Origin: Gammaproteobacteria bacterium
GTDB taxonomy: Bacteria; Pseudomonadota; Gammaproteobacteria; Pseudomonadales; IMCC2047
NCBI GenBank assembly: GCA_021773395.1
Contig: JAJFKB010000014.1
Location: forward strand, 310,001 to 374,000
Direction of reading: 5' to 3'
DNA: 64,000 bases
Shown: positions 19,122 to 27,806 of the stretch, in pieces
How the letters are laid out: every line of letters starts with the position of its first letter
How positions within the stretch are numbered: the stretch's first letter is position 1
Program-made: the position numbers and the translations under genes
The notes under the pieces: model-generated
Told to the model about the DNA's origin: nothing
What the model saw: the letters and a program-made list of their open reading frames with translations, nothing else
Database searches by the model: none

Positions 19122-19395
19122 AAAGAGTACTCATAACAATACGTGTTAATTAAATTTATATATAATCAGAAACCTTTGCATAACTACTACGCTAGGCAAT
19201 ACTGTGTTAAAACCCGGCTCAAAATGTTCATTTATAAGTATAAGCTCGGCTCTGGCTTCTTGCGTCGATCTAACTACTGCATCCATGCAGTCGCCCACTT
19301 TTTCGCCGAATTTTGCCTTGTCTTGCCGTCGCTCGCTACATTATGCAAGGATCTCAATCAGTCTAACAAATTTCAATACACTAGAAGACAATTAA

Positions 19396-19662
19396 ATGAG
19401 TGATGAAGTACACAAAAAACGCCTTTACTGGCATAGTCGTCGAGGAATGCTGGAGCTGGATCTAATTCTGGTCTCCTTTTTTGAAGATTGTTTTGACAGT
19501 CTTGCAAAATCAGACAAGTTGCTATACGAGCAGTTAATTGCTGAAGAGGACCAGGATTTATTTAAATGGTTTTTAGGACGAGATGTGCCGGAGAATGAAA
19601 ACCTGGGCAGAATTGTCTCGCTCATCATAGCTCATGCAAAAACTCCCAAAGATCAATCTTAA
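19396..19662 (+). CDS. sdhE: Succinate dehydrogenase flavinylation factor SdhE
   Basis: A small protein of 88 residues that promotes covalent FAD attachment to SdhA (and FrdA). The conserved RGMLELD motif needed for flavinylation is at 16-22. The helical acidic middle (YEQLIAEEDQDLFKWF) is typical. Its 3' end overlaps ygfX by 29 bp, the same coupling seen in Escherichia (cptB-cptA), where SdhE was also described as the antitoxin-like partner of YgfX. The upstream 274 bp contain only weak short frames. Confidence 0.93.
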   Translation: MSDEVHKKRLYWHSRRGMLELDLILVSFFEDCFDSLAKSDKLLYEQLIAEEDQDLFKWFLGRDVPENENLGRIVSLIIAHAKTPKDQS

Positions 19663-20044
19663 AATTTCGCGATGGCTGCTAATCTATTTGTGCGCCCTGC
19701 ATAGCGTTGTCCTGTTTGGAATAATACAGTTTCAATTGGACCTGTGGCATTACCTTTGTCTCCTGGGAGGCCTCACTGCAAGTGGAGTCTGCTACTGGTA
19801 CTATTATTTTGGGCAGGGCCGAGTCGTTGCATTTAAAATATTGGGTGATAGGGTTCAGGTTTTTAAGTCAGCCCGAATGCGAGAATTCTCTTTGGCAGAA
19901 CGTCATTTTGAGTCGGGCCAGGTGATTTTACTTCGACTCGATTCATCCGTTTTCGGATTAGGACGTGGACTGGCACTGTTTGCAGATGCGATCGACCGGG
20001 ATCAATATAGGCAGCTGCGCGCCGCGCTGCGCTTTCCTGCGTAA
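19634..20044 (+). CDS. ygfX: YgfX-like inner membrane protein
   Basis: A 136-residue protein with a basic N-terminus, two closely spaced membrane segments (about 15-35 and 40-60) and a soluble C-terminal domain. This plan and the 29 bp overlap with sdhE match YgfX (CptA), reported in Escherichia as a toxin acting on MreB and FtsZ and possibly functioning with SdhE. Sequence identity of this family is low, so the assignment rests on topology and synteny. It converges with nadB, with 20 bp between stops. Confidence 0.75.
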   Translation: MQKLPKINLKISRWLLIYLCALHSVVLFGIIQFQLDLWHYLCLLGGLTASGVCYWYYYFGQGRVVAFKILGDRVQVFKSARMREFSLAERHFESGQVILLRLDSSVFGLGRGLALFADAIDRDQYRQLRAALRFPA

Positions 20045-20064
20045 TAATTTCAGATCGCGCAGGA

Positions 20065-21675
20065 TTACTGGTTTGAGAAATTTGGCGGACTTAAAATTGT
20101 TGCGCTCGATTGGGTATTGGTTTGGGGATAGTCCAGCGTATAGTGCAGTCCGCGGCTTTCTTTGCGTGCTAATGCGGACTGAATGATAAGATCAGCAACA
20201 ACAACCAGGTTTCTTAGCTCTACAAGATCGTTACTTACCTTATAGTTACTATAATATTCCGCTATTTCCTGGCTGAGCAAATTCACCCTGTGTTTCGCTC
20301 TCTGCAGACGTTTATCTGTGCGCACAATGCCTACATAGTCCCACATGAAGCGACGCAGTTCATCCCAGTTATGCGAAATCACCACATCTTCATCGGAATC
20401 GGTAACCTGGCTTTCATCCCACTCTGGCGCGGTTGGCGGATCAGCAACCTGGTTAAGTTGATTAAGGATATGCTCTGCAGCGCTGTTGGCAAACACGAAA
20501 CACTCGAGTAGAGAGTTGCTGGCCAGTCGATTGGCACCATGAAGTCCTGTGTAAGCTGTTTCACCAATGGCATAGAGCTGGTCAACATCAGTACAACCGT
20601 TAAGATCAGTTATTACACCACCGCAGGTGTAGTGTGCGGCAGGAACAATCGGAATAGGTTGTTTGGTTAGATCAAAGCCGAATGCCAGACAGCGCTCGTA
20701 AATGGTTGGGAAATGGCTGATGATGAAATCCCTGGATTTATGGCTGATATCTAGAAATAGACAGTCACAACCAAGACGCTTCATCTCATGGTCGATAGCA
20801 CGAGCGACAATGTCGCGTGGGGCCAGTTCGCCGCGCGAGTCAAACGCAGCCATAAAACGAGTGCCATCGGGTAATAGTAAGCGGGCTCCCTCACCGCGCA
20901 GTGCTTCGCTGATGAGAAATGATTTTGCCTGTGGGTGGTAAAGACAGGTTGGGTGAAATTGATTGAATTCCAGGTTTGCAGTACGGCAACCAGCACGCCA
21001 AGCCATGGCGATTCCGTCCCCGCAGGCGCCGTCTGGATTGCTGGTGTAAAGGTAGACTTTGCTCGCTCCTCCGGAGGCCAATACCACAAATTTTGCTCGA
21101 AAAAGCTCAACATGTTCGGTGTCGCAGTTGAGGACATAAGCACCAAAACAACCTTTTCCGGGTAATCCCAGCTTTTCTCTGGTAATTAAGTCGATGGCCG
21201 TTCTATGCTCGAAAACTTCAATGTTTGGATGAGACTGGGCTTTGTGAGCCAAAGTATCAGAGATGGCTCGTCCAGTTGCGTCAGCCTGGTGAATGATACG
21301 CCGATGGCTGTGGCCGCCTTCTTTGGTGAGGTGATATTCTGATTCAGTCAGATTGTCGTTGTTTTCGGTAAAAGGTACACCCTGTTCGATCAGCCATTCG
21401 ATGCTGCTTCGGCTTCGCTCTATTGTAAATCTGACAGCTTGTTCTTCGCATACGCCCGCACCAGCGGCTAAGGTGTCTCGCACATGAGCATCGACAGTAT
21501 CTGAAGAGTCCAGAACCGCCGCCACGCCTCCTTGAGCGTAGTAGGTTGAGCCGCCACTAACCTGGTCTTTGCAGAGTAGCGCAACCTTAAGCTGATCCGC
21601 TAATTTGACAGCCAGTGATAGCCCTGCGGCGCCACTGCCGATTACGAGAACATCATGTTTAAAAATTGGGTTCAT
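20065..21675 (-). CDS. nadB: L-aspartate oxidase
   Basis: A flavoenzyme of 536 residues that oxidises L-aspartate to iminoaspartate, the first step of NAD synthesis. The FAD dinucleotide motif [14 protein letters not shown] starts at about residue 13, and [17 protein letters not shown] and the succinate dehydrogenase-like HQADATGRA and RGEGARLL segments are present. The length matches Escherichia NadB (540). It lies next to and divergent from the sigma-E operon, as in Escherichia. Confidence 0.95.
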   Translation of the reverse strand: MNPIFKHDVLVIGSGAAGLSLAVKLADQLKVALLCKDQVSGGSTYYAQGGVAAVLDSSDTVDAHVRDTLAAGAGVCEEQAVRFTIERSRSSIEWLIEQGVPFTENNDNLTESEYHLTKEGGHSHRRIIHQADATGRAISDTLAHKAQSHPNIEVFEHRTAIDLITREKLGLPGKGCFGAYVLNCDTEHVELFRAKFVVLASGGASKVYLYTSNPDGACGDGIAMAWRAGCRTANLEFNQFHPTCLYHPQAKSFLISEALRGEGARLLLPDGTRFMAAFDSRGELAPRDIVARAIDHEMKRLGCDCLFLDISHKSRDFIISHFPTIYERCLAFGFDLTKQPIPIVPAAHYTCGGVITDLNGCTDVDQLYAIGETAYTGLHGANRLASNSLLECFVFANSAAEHILNQLNQVADPPTAPEWDESQVTDSDEDVVISHNWDELRRFMWDYVGIVRTDKRLQRAKHRVNLLSQEIAEYYSNYKVSNDLVELRNLVVVADLIIQSALARKESRGLHYTLDYPQTNTQSSATILSPPNFSNQ

Positions 21676-22060
21676 AAATCAAATAACTGGAATAACCATC
21701 AAGCGAGCTAACAGGCGTATCATACTGGCGGATTGCACGATCAGCTATATCTTTCTATTGAAAAAGCAGAAATTCCTGGGGTTACCCCCAGTTAGCCTGC
21801 GGGTAAGCAAGCAGTAAGATGGAACCAATCCAGCGTGATTTTTAAGGCGCTAATTCGTGCGGTGGTTATTATTCATGCGATAAGGATTAGTTATAACGGA
21901 GTGACAAAAAATAAGTTTGCACTATAATGGATTCTCGCTGTCATACAGACGGCCCAATAATAATCAATGAGATAATGTTAGATTTTAAAGCTGAAAATCA
22001 ACAAGTTGGGCGATTTGGGGTTAAAGTTACACATTTTTTGTGGTTTTTACGATTAGTAAA

Positions 22061-22087
22061 GAACTTCTGGGGAATCCAATGGTCTAC
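22061..22087 (+). promoter_or_regulatory. Candidate sigma-E (AlgU-type) promoter of rpoE
   Basis: GAACTT (22061-22066), 16 bases, then TCTAC (22083-22087). The AlgU/RpoE consensus is GAACTT-N16/17-TCtgA, so the -35 is perfect and the -10 is close. The start would lie about 70 bases before the rpoE ATG, which fits the known autoregulation of these operons. The rest of the nadB-rpoE gap (21676-22060) shows no convincing gene. Confidence 0.6.
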
Positions 22088-22161
22088 CTACCAAGATCTT
22101 ACAGGCTCGTATCTGTCTCTTTCGATATTGCGATATAAAAGCGAAGGGAATCGGAGAGAAA

Positions 22162-22743
22162 ATGGTTAGGGAGCAAGAGACCGATCAACAGTTGGTTGAG
22201 CGTGTCCAAAAAGGTGATAAGCGGGCGTTTGATCTGTTGGTTTTAAAGTATCAGCATAAAATTGCAGGGCTAATAAGTCGCTATATTCATGATAGTCACG
22301 AAGTACTGGATGTTTCTCAAGAGGCCTTTATCAAGGCATATCGGGCGATGGGTCGCTTTCGGGGAGACAGTGCTTTCTACACTTGGCTATACCGTATTGC
22401 AATCAACACTGCTAAAAACCACTTGGTGTCGAAAAGTCGCAGGCCGCCAGATACCGACGTGGAAGTGGCTGACGCAGAGTATTTTGAGAGTTCGACGCGG
22501 TTAAGAGATATTGATTCTCCTGAGCAGGAGATGTATAAGGCTGAGCTAGAGGAAACAGTGTACCGGGCAATTGAGCAGTTGCCGGAAGATTTGAGAACAG
22601 CAGTGACACTACGAGAGTTTGATGCAATGAGTTATGAAGAGATTGCCGAAGTGATGCAGTGCCCCGTAGGAACCGTGCGATCTAGAATTTTCAGGGCCAG
22701 GGAAGCCATTGATAAACAAATTAGTAATCTGATTGACCAATAA
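22162..22743 (+). CDS. rpoE: RNA polymerase sigma factor RpoE (AlgU)
   Basis: An extracytoplasmic-function sigma factor of 193 residues that controls the envelope stress response. Region 2 (QKGDKRAFDLLVLKYQHKI through RFRGDSAFYTWLYRIAINTAKN) and region 4 (LPEDLRTAVTLREF...SYEEIAEVMQCPVGTVRSRIFRAREAI) are complete. It is first in the operon rpoE-rseA-rseB-rseC. A GGAGAG site precedes the ATG, and a sigma-E-type promoter lies about 75-100 bases upstream. Confidence 0.96.
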   Translation: MVREQETDQQLVERVQKGDKRAFDLLVLKYQHKIAGLISRYIHDSHEVLDVSQEAFIKAYRAMGRFRGDSAFYTWLYRIAINTAKNHLVSKSRRPPDTDVEVADAEYFESSTRLRDIDSPEQEMYKAELEETVYRAIEQLPEDLRTAVTLREFDAMSYEEIAEVMQCPVGTVRSRIFRAREAIDKQISNLIDQ

Positions 22744-22777
22744 AATTAAAAATTAGGTATAACAGAGGTACATACTG

Positions 22778-23374
22778 ATGACAGACAATCTGCGCGAATC
22801 TATCTCGGCTTTAATGGATGACGAAGCCAATGAGCTGGAAATTCATCGTTTGCTTTCGAGTAAGGAAGAGGGTGATGAGGTGCGTAACACCTGGAAAAGA
22901 TATCAATTAGCCAGTTTTGCGATGAAAGGGCAGTTGCCAAAGCATATCGATATTGATATCAGTCAGCGCGTTGCCGAGGCTATCGCAGATGAAGGTTTAA
23001 CCTATGAAGCTGGAACAGCGGTCAACTCTACCGGTTGGAGCAAAGTACTAAGACCGGTTGCGAGTATGGCAGTTGCCGCGTCTGTTGCTTTTCTCGTGGT
23101 GTTTGGCGCGTTGCAGATTAACCAGCCAGTGTCCGGCCCGCAGAGTGCGGAATTTACGCAGTCAACTTCTATGGATGCGACTTCCCAGTTTGCATCTACT
23201 ATTGAGTCTCAGGACGCCAGTGTTTTAGCAGCAAATGCCGATTCTCTGACTCCCACACAAAAGAAATTACGTGCACTCATTGATACCCATACACAGCAGG
23301 CAGATCTGTCCAGAGGCAGGGCGTTTATGCCTTATGCCCAATTGGTCAGCGATGGTGATTCGCAAAGGTATTAA
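22778..23374 (+). CDS. rseA: Anti-sigma-E factor RseA (MucA)
   Basis: A 198-residue single-pass inner membrane protein that holds RpoE inactive until it is cleaved by site-1 and site-2 proteases. The cytoplasmic N-terminal domain opens with RESISALMDDEANELE, typical of RseA/MucA, and one hydrophobic segment spans about 90-112. The remainder is periplasmic, where RseB binds. It lies 34 bp after rpoE and 2 bp before rseB. Confidence 0.92.
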   Translation: MTDNLRESISALMDDEANELEIHRLLSSKEEGDEVRNTWKRYQLASFAMKGQLPKHIDIDISQRVAEAIADEGLTYEAGTAVNSTGWSKVLRPVASMAVAASVAFLVVFGALQINQPVSGPQSAEFTQSTSMDATSQFASTIESQDASVLAANADSLTPTQKKLRALIDTHTQQADLSRGRAFMPYAQLVSDGDSQRY

Positions 23375-23376
23375 TT

Positions 23377-24405
23377 GTGACCGCAGTAATTGCTGATCCT
23401 TTTAGCCGATTCATTAAACAATGTGTATTTCTGGGCTCGCTGCTTGCCAGTTTTCTTGCCTTTGCAGATACGGATGTAGCGCTCGCAGAAGAAGAGGCAA
23501 ACAGATTACTGGCACGCATGTCCGAAGCCTTCAGCCGACTGGATTATGATGGCACCTTCGTCTATTCGCATGGTAACAGTATGGAAACCATGCGTATCAT
23601 ACATAGGGTAGATGAGGGAGTAGAAAAAGAGCGAATTGTGCGCATGGATGGTTCCAGACATGAGTTGATCCGTGACGGAGAGCAAGTGACCTGTGTTCAC
23701 GCGGCGGGTTGGAAAGGTAATCTTAATCATCGCATACCGGCTGGCCCGTTCGCTAAAGCATTTATTCGTGATGTCAGCAATTTAACCGACAAGTACCAGT
23801 TGACCGATGGCCGAAAAGGTCGTGTCGTAGGTAGGGATGCAATTAGTTTTGCGATCAAACCCAAGGACGAATACCGCTACGGATATAGAATCTGGCTGGA
23901 TCAGGAAACCGGACTGCTCCTGAAATCTGTATTGTTGCATGGTGGCCGGGTACTTGAACGGTTTCAATTTACCCAAGTTAATTTGTCTACGCCTATTCCC
24001 GATTCGGAGTTGGCGCTGGGTTTAACCGGTGAGGTGATTAAGCACAACCCGTTAACCCTGACGGCGCAGGAAACAATTGAGCAGAAAAAGCCCAACTGGA
24101 AATTGACTTGGCTTCCGGATGGTTTCATCATGAGAGTTCAAGGAATCCGCAGAACCTATGGTGGAAAAATGCAGGCAGATACACTGACCTTCAGTGATGG
24201 TATGACTGCCTTTTCTATCTTTATAGAAAAAGCCTCCGATGAAGCGCATCAGGAAATGGCAACCCAAATGGGTGCCACTGTTGCTGTGGCGCGTATTGTT
24301 AAAAATAAGTCAGGCAATTATTTTGCTACAGTAGTTGGCGAAGTCCCCATGCAGACGGCGAAACGGCTGGCTGACTCAATTGTCCCGGTCAGTGCAGAAC
24401 CATGA
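23377..24405 (+). CDS. rseB: Sigma-E regulatory protein RseB (MucB)
   Basis: A 342-residue periplasmic protein that binds RseA and shields it from proteolysis, and that is thought to sense lipid or LPS ligands. A signal peptide is seen (hydrophobic part about 14-32). The N-terminal domain has a LolA-like fold (SRLDYDGTFVYSHGN...MRIIHRV), and the smaller C-terminal domain begins near LTWLPDGF. The GTG start lies 2 bp after the rseA stop. The end overlaps rseC by 4 bp (ATGA). Confidence 0.92.
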   Translation: MTAVIADPFSRFIKQCVFLGSLLASFLAFADTDVALAEEEANRLLARMSEAFSRLDYDGTFVYSHGNSMETMRIIHRVDEGVEKERIVRMDGSRHELIRDGEQVTCVHAAGWKGNLNHRIPAGPFAKAFIRDVSNLTDKYQLTDGRKGRVVGRDAISFAIKPKDEYRYGYRIWLDQETGLLLKSVLLHGGRVLERFQFTQVNLSTPIPDSELALGLTGEVIKHNPLTLTAQETIEQKKPNWKLTWLPDGFIMRVQGIRRTYGGKMQADTLTFSDGMTAFSIFIEKASDEAHQEMATQMGATVAVARIVKNKSGNYFATVVGEVPMQTAKRLADSIVPVSAEP

Positions 24406-24848
24406 TTGAAGAGCAGGGCCGCGTCGTTGCGGTAGACGGAAATCAGATTTGGGTAGAAACCGTGCAGCAGTCGTCTTGCGGAAGCTGTGCTGCGAAATCC
24501 ACTTGTGGTCAGGGGCTGATGTCGAAATTTAGCGAAGGAAAGCGAAATCACATACGACTGACGACTGATCAACCCGTGAAGTTGGGAGATGAGGTCGTTT
24601 TGGGGGTTCCGGAAAACACCCTCGTAAAATCAGCATTACTGGCTTATGGGCTTCCTCTGGTGCTATTTGTGCTTGCCGCTGCAGTTGCTGAAAGTCTGTT
24701 CGAATTGCCGGAGGTGGGAGTGATTCTGGTTGGGCTGGCAGCATTGATATCCGGGTTTGCACTGGTCAGGAGTATAGCTGGCGCCACCCAACTGTCTCTT
24801 CAACCGGTGATTTTAGAGGTATTGCCGGTATCCAACGGAGCTGTTTAG
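24402..24848 (+). CDS. rseC: Sigma-E regulatory protein RseC (MucC)
   Basis: A 148-residue inner membrane protein with an N-terminal cytoplasmic Cys cluster (C26-x2-C29-x5-C35 in SSCGSCAAKSTCGQG) and two membrane segments (about 72-92 and 98-118). RseC/MucC modulates sigma-E activity, and its Cys cluster suggests an Fe-S or redox role, as in the related RsxC-system proteins. It is the last gene of the operon. The mucD protease gene that follows in Pseudomonas is absent, and a repeat element occupies this place. Confidence 0.9.
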   Translation: MIEEQGRVVAVDGNQIWVETVQQSSCGSCAAKSTCGQGLMSKFSEGKRNHIRLTTDQPVKLGDEVVLGVPENTLVKSALLAYGLPLVLFVLAAAVAESLFELPEVGVILVGLAALISGFALVRSIAGATQLSLQPVILEVLPVSNGAV

Positions 24849-24850
24849 TC

Positions 24851-24871
24851 GAGACATTATGCAAAGGTCTC
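24851..24871. repeat. Solo inverted end similar to the TIR of the 52.4 kb element
   Basis: GAGACATTATGCAAAGGTCTC: the right half GCAAAGGTCTC is identical to part of the right terminal repeat of the element at 52.4 kb. The left half resembles its left end (GAGACCATTGCA). It may be an internally deleted remnant, or simply a hairpin after rseC. Confidence 0.35.
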
Positions 24872-24906
24872 TGGTAATCTCAAAGTCTGTGTGAGCTGAA
24901 ATTTAG

Positions 24907-25165
24907 CTAAGGAGCCTCTGGATCCCTCTGGCGTACAGAGCGTTTGTAGATCAAGACGGCTTTGTGCAGTAATGTCCAGACCTTGCAAACAAAGCCAACG
25001 CAGAGCTACGAATGCCCTGTAAGCCCCGGAGGGCGAGGCCTGAAAGCTTCATCTGCGGCGTTAGAAATTTTGCTAAGGCAATAAGCATTAGCGGCAGTTC
25101 CTGCCTTGCAGCTAAAACTTTCAGGTCTCGCAGAGGCATTAAGGAGTTATCCAGAGGTTCCCTAA
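24907..25165. mobile_element. MITE-like element 2, TIR GGARCCTCTGGAT, CTAA duplication
   Basis: GGAGCCTCTGGAT (24911-24923) is matched 12 of 13 by the reverse complement of 25149-25161 (GGAACCTCTGGAT). CTAA flanks both ends (24907-24910, 25162-25165). The 251 bp element contains an inner inverted pair (GAGGCCTGAAAG at 25035-25046 with CTTTCAGGTCTC at 25118-25129). It shares its outer end with the element at 10.9 kb but not the interior. It fills the gap between the convergent rseC and bcp genes. An IS5-type origin is inferred from the YTAR target. Confidence 0.65.
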
Positions 25166-25192
25166 GTTAATTCCCCTGGCGAAAAATCCGGG

Positions 25193-25660
25193 CTAGATAG
25201 ATTTAACGGCTTCCAGTACTTCCTGTACATGACCTTTTACCTTCACTTTTCGCCACTCCTGCCTGAGTACGCCCTGTTCATCGATCAGGAAGGTACTGCG
25301 CTCAATCCCCATATGTTTTTTACCGTACATATTTTTCTCTTTAATAACATCAAATTGACGGCATAACGCTTCTTCCGGGTCGGAAATCAGCTCGAACGGA
25401 AAACACTGTTTGGACCTGAAGTTTTCATGGGACTTTAGGCTATCTCTTGAAACTCCGAAAACCAGCGTGTTTGCTCGTTCGAATTGATCATGTAGGTCAC
25501 GAAAATCCTGGCCCTCAGTCGTGCAACCCGGCGTGCTGTCTTTGGGGTAAAAATAGAGCACCAGTTTTTTGCCTTTACAAGTCGTAAGGTCGAACGTCTT
25601 GTCGCTGGTTGCAACGACGGTGAAATTGTCGACGGGCTTGCCGATAGCTACTTGTTTCAT
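25193..25660 (-). CDS. bcp: Thioredoxin-dependent peroxiredoxin Bcp (PrxQ family)
   Basis: A 155-residue peroxidase that reduces hydrogen and organic peroxides. The peroxidatic cysteine is Cys46 in DSTPGCTTEGQDFRD. The resolving cysteine found five residues later in Escherichia Bcp is replaced by Gly, so this is the variant without that CxxxxC pair, and resolution must use another cysteine or an external thiol. It is divergent from dapA (120 bp), as in many relatives. A MITE-like element lies just beyond its 3' end. Confidence 0.92.
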   Translation of the reverse strand: MKQVAIGKPVDNFTVVATSDKTFDLTTCKGKKLVLYFYPKDSTPGCTTEGQDFRDLHDQFERANTLVFGVSRDSLKSHENFRSKQCFPFELISDPEEALCRQFDVIKEKNMYGKKHMGIERSTFLIDEQGVLRQEWRKVKVKGHVQEVLEAVKSI

Positions 25661-25780
25661 TTTCTGATTCCGAATTGTTCAGTTTATTGCGCTGGTAGAC
25701 GAAATTATAACCAGCTTGTCTTGTGATTGTGAGTCCCCGACATTACTATAGCAATTTATTTTTCTCGGCGGAGTAGGTGA

Positions 25781-26656
25781 ATGATATCCGGCAGTATTGT
25801 GGCGCTTGTAACCCCCATGTTAGAAGACGGTGCCATCGATTGGCCAGCATTAGATCGACTGGTTGATTTTCACTTGGAAAAAGGGACCAATGGCATCGTC
25901 GCAATGGGAACGACTGGCGAATCGCCAACCCTGCCTGTTGATGAACATGTCGCGGTCATTGAAACTGTGGTCAAACGGGTAGCCGGACGTGTGCCTGTGA
26001 TTGCCGGGACTGGCTCTAACTCCACCTCGGAAGCAGTCGAGTGGTCCAGACACGCAAAAGAGGTGGCTGCCGACGCCTGTCTGTTGGTGACGCCCTATTA
26101 TAACAAGCCAACGCAGGAAGGCATGTATCAGCACTTTAAAATGATTGCTGACAGTGTTGATATTCCTCAAATTCTTTACAATGTGCCCAGTAGAACCAGT
26201 TGTGATTTGCTACCGGACACGCTGGCGCGTTTGGCGTCACATCCTAATATTGTCGGTATCAAGGAAGCTACCGGAGATTTGGCGCGAGGCAAAGAGGTTA
26301 TTGAACGTTTCTCAGACCAGTTAATTGTGTATTCCGGTGACGACGCGACAGCGATGGAACTTATGTTAATGGGCGCAAAAGGAGATATCTCGGTGACTGC
26401 CAATGTTGTTCCCGACAAGATGGCAGCTATGTGCCGAGCGGCGATCAATGGTGATCGAGAAACCGCAGAACGTATCAACCAACAATTGGATGCGTTGCAT
26501 CGGGATTTGTTTGTTGAAGCGAACCCGATACCGGTTAAATGGGCAGTTGCGGAGTTGGGTTTAATCAAACAGGGGATACGTCTTCCGTTGACGCCCTTAA
26601 GTCAGAAGTATCATGATCTGGTTCGTCGAGCAATGAAGCAGGCTGAGGTTATTTAG
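25781..26656 (+). CDS. dapA: 4-hydroxy-tetrahydrodipicolinate synthase
   Basis: The first committed step of lysine and diaminopimelate synthesis, condensing pyruvate with aspartate semialdehyde. The 291-residue TIM barrel has the Schiff-base Lys161 (GIKEATGD), Tyr133 (LYNVPSRT), Thr44-Thr45 (GTTGES) and Tyr107, all of the catalytic set. The ATG has a GGAG site. bamC starts 11 bp after its stop, the order found in Escherichia and Pseudomonas. Confidence 0.97.
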   Translation: MISGSIVALVTPMLEDGAIDWPALDRLVDFHLEKGTNGIVAMGTTGESPTLPVDEHVAVIETVVKRVAGRVPVIAGTGSNSTSEAVEWSRHAKEVAADACLLVTPYYNKPTQEGMYQHFKMIADSVDIPQILYNVPSRTSCDLLPDTLARLASHPNIVGIKEATGDLARGKEVIERFSDQLIVYSGDDATAMELMLMGAKGDISVTANVVPDKMAAMCRAAINGDRETAERINQQLDALHRDLFVEANPIPVKWAVAELGLIKQGIRLPLTPLSQKYHDLVRRAMKQAEVI

Positions 26657-26667
26657 AGACTAAAAGA

Positions 26668-27759
26668 ATGAAAAAAGTACAGGTTCGACCGACGCAGCTT
26701 TTTGCAGGTATTTTATCTTCGGCGCTTATTTTGAGTGTTTCCAGCTGTGGCTGGCTCACAGGAGATGAGGGGTATTTCAGAGATCGCAAACATGATTATC
26801 GTGATGCACAGGTTGAAAAGCCTCTGCAATTGCCTGAGGGAGCCGATGCTGATGCGATAAGGGAATTGTACCCGGTACCGGGTTGGGATGGCACGCCGCA
26901 GTTTGACAGCGATTTTTCTGTGCCCATGCCGGAAGTATTTGTCACCAAAACACAGGGTGAAATCAGAGCTTTTAAATCCGCTGAACGTTACTGGATTGTT
27001 GTTAATTCGCCTCCGGCTGAATCCTGGGCGCGGGTGCGGCGTTTTTGGCAGCTTAATAATATTCAGCTTGAAAAAGAGTCTCCGTTTGAAGGACTGATGC
27101 AAACTGTCTGGCTGACCAGGGAAAAAGATGGCGTGGCGACCCGCGATAAATTCCGCATTCGTGTGGAGCATGGTATGCATAAGAACTCGGCAGAAGTCTA
27201 TATTATGCATTTGGGTTTTCCTAAGCAGGATGAACTACCCAGGCCCGAGCAGGTTGATTGGAGCAAGGTTAAAGAGGGTGACGAACTCTCTGAAGCGATC
27301 ATGCAGGAATTAGCGAGCTTTTTGATTGAAACAGAATATGAAGGCGCACCAGCCTCTTTGTTGGCGCAGAGCTTTTCAGGGGCACCGAAATCCTCCTTGT
27401 CGACCGATGAACAGGGCAACAGGGTGCTGCTATTAACCTTAGATTATGAAAGAGCTTGGGAGTCGGTGGGCAAAGCCCTGGAAGACTCGGAGCTTGAGGT
27501 TACCGATAAAGATCGTAGTTCCGGCGTTTACTATGTGAATTATTTTCCCGACGCGAAAGAGGGTAAAAAAGGTGGATGGTTGTCTTTCGTCCCCTTTGTC
27601 GGAGGCAGTTCTCCCTCTAAGGGTAAGGGGCACAGATATCGGGTGACACTTAAAACAGAGGCGGAGCAAATTGTAGTGGCCGTAGCAAGTGATGCTGAAC
27701 AGGACGATAGAGATTTGTCTGAAGCGGTTTTAGCGGGTATTCGTGACAACCTGATTTAA
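26668..27759 (+). CDS. bamC: Outer membrane assembly lipoprotein BamC (NlpB)
   Basis: A lipoprotein of 363 residues in the BAM complex that inserts beta-barrel proteins. The signal peptide ends in a lipobox with lipidated Cys27 (LSVSSC). The unstructured N-terminal segment has the conserved DYRDAQVEKPLQLPEG part that contacts BamD, and two helix-grip domains follow. It is cotranscribed with dapA, a known conserved pair. The length is in the range of Pseudomonas BamC. Confidence 0.92.
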   Translation: MKKVQVRPTQLFAGILSSALILSVSSCGWLTGDEGYFRDRKHDYRDAQVEKPLQLPEGADADAIRELYPVPGWDGTPQFDSDFSVPMPEVFVTKTQGEIRAFKSAERYWIVVNSPPAESWARVRRFWQLNNIQLEKESPFEGLMQTVWLTREKDGVATRDKFRIRVEHGMHKNSAEVYIMHLGFPKQDELPRPEQVDWSKVKEGDELSEAIMQELASFLIETEYEGAPASLLAQSFSGAPKSSLSTDEQGNRVLLLTLDYERAWESVGKALEDSELEVTDKDRSSGVYYVNYFPDAKEGKKGGWLSFVPFVGGSSPSKGKGHRYRVTLKTEAEQIVVAVASDAEQDDRDLSEAVLAGIRDNLI

Positions 27760-27806
27760 GGTATTTTTGGGTTTGCCTGGAGTTGATGGTTTGTACAGGT
27801 ATTTAA

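Noticed and set aside
19143-19403. Short frames between ygfZ and sdhE
   Set aside because: Two overlapping frames in a divergent promoter gap; neither has a plausible start site or a recognisable domain.
21927-22169. Open frame of 80 codons before rpoE
   Set aside because: It covers the sigma-E promoter and overlaps the rpoE start in another frame; its composition does not look coding.
24951-25139. Open frame of 62 codons on the minus strand inside element 2
   Set aside because: It lies wholly within the inverted-repeat element, has no ribosome site and resembles no protein I know.
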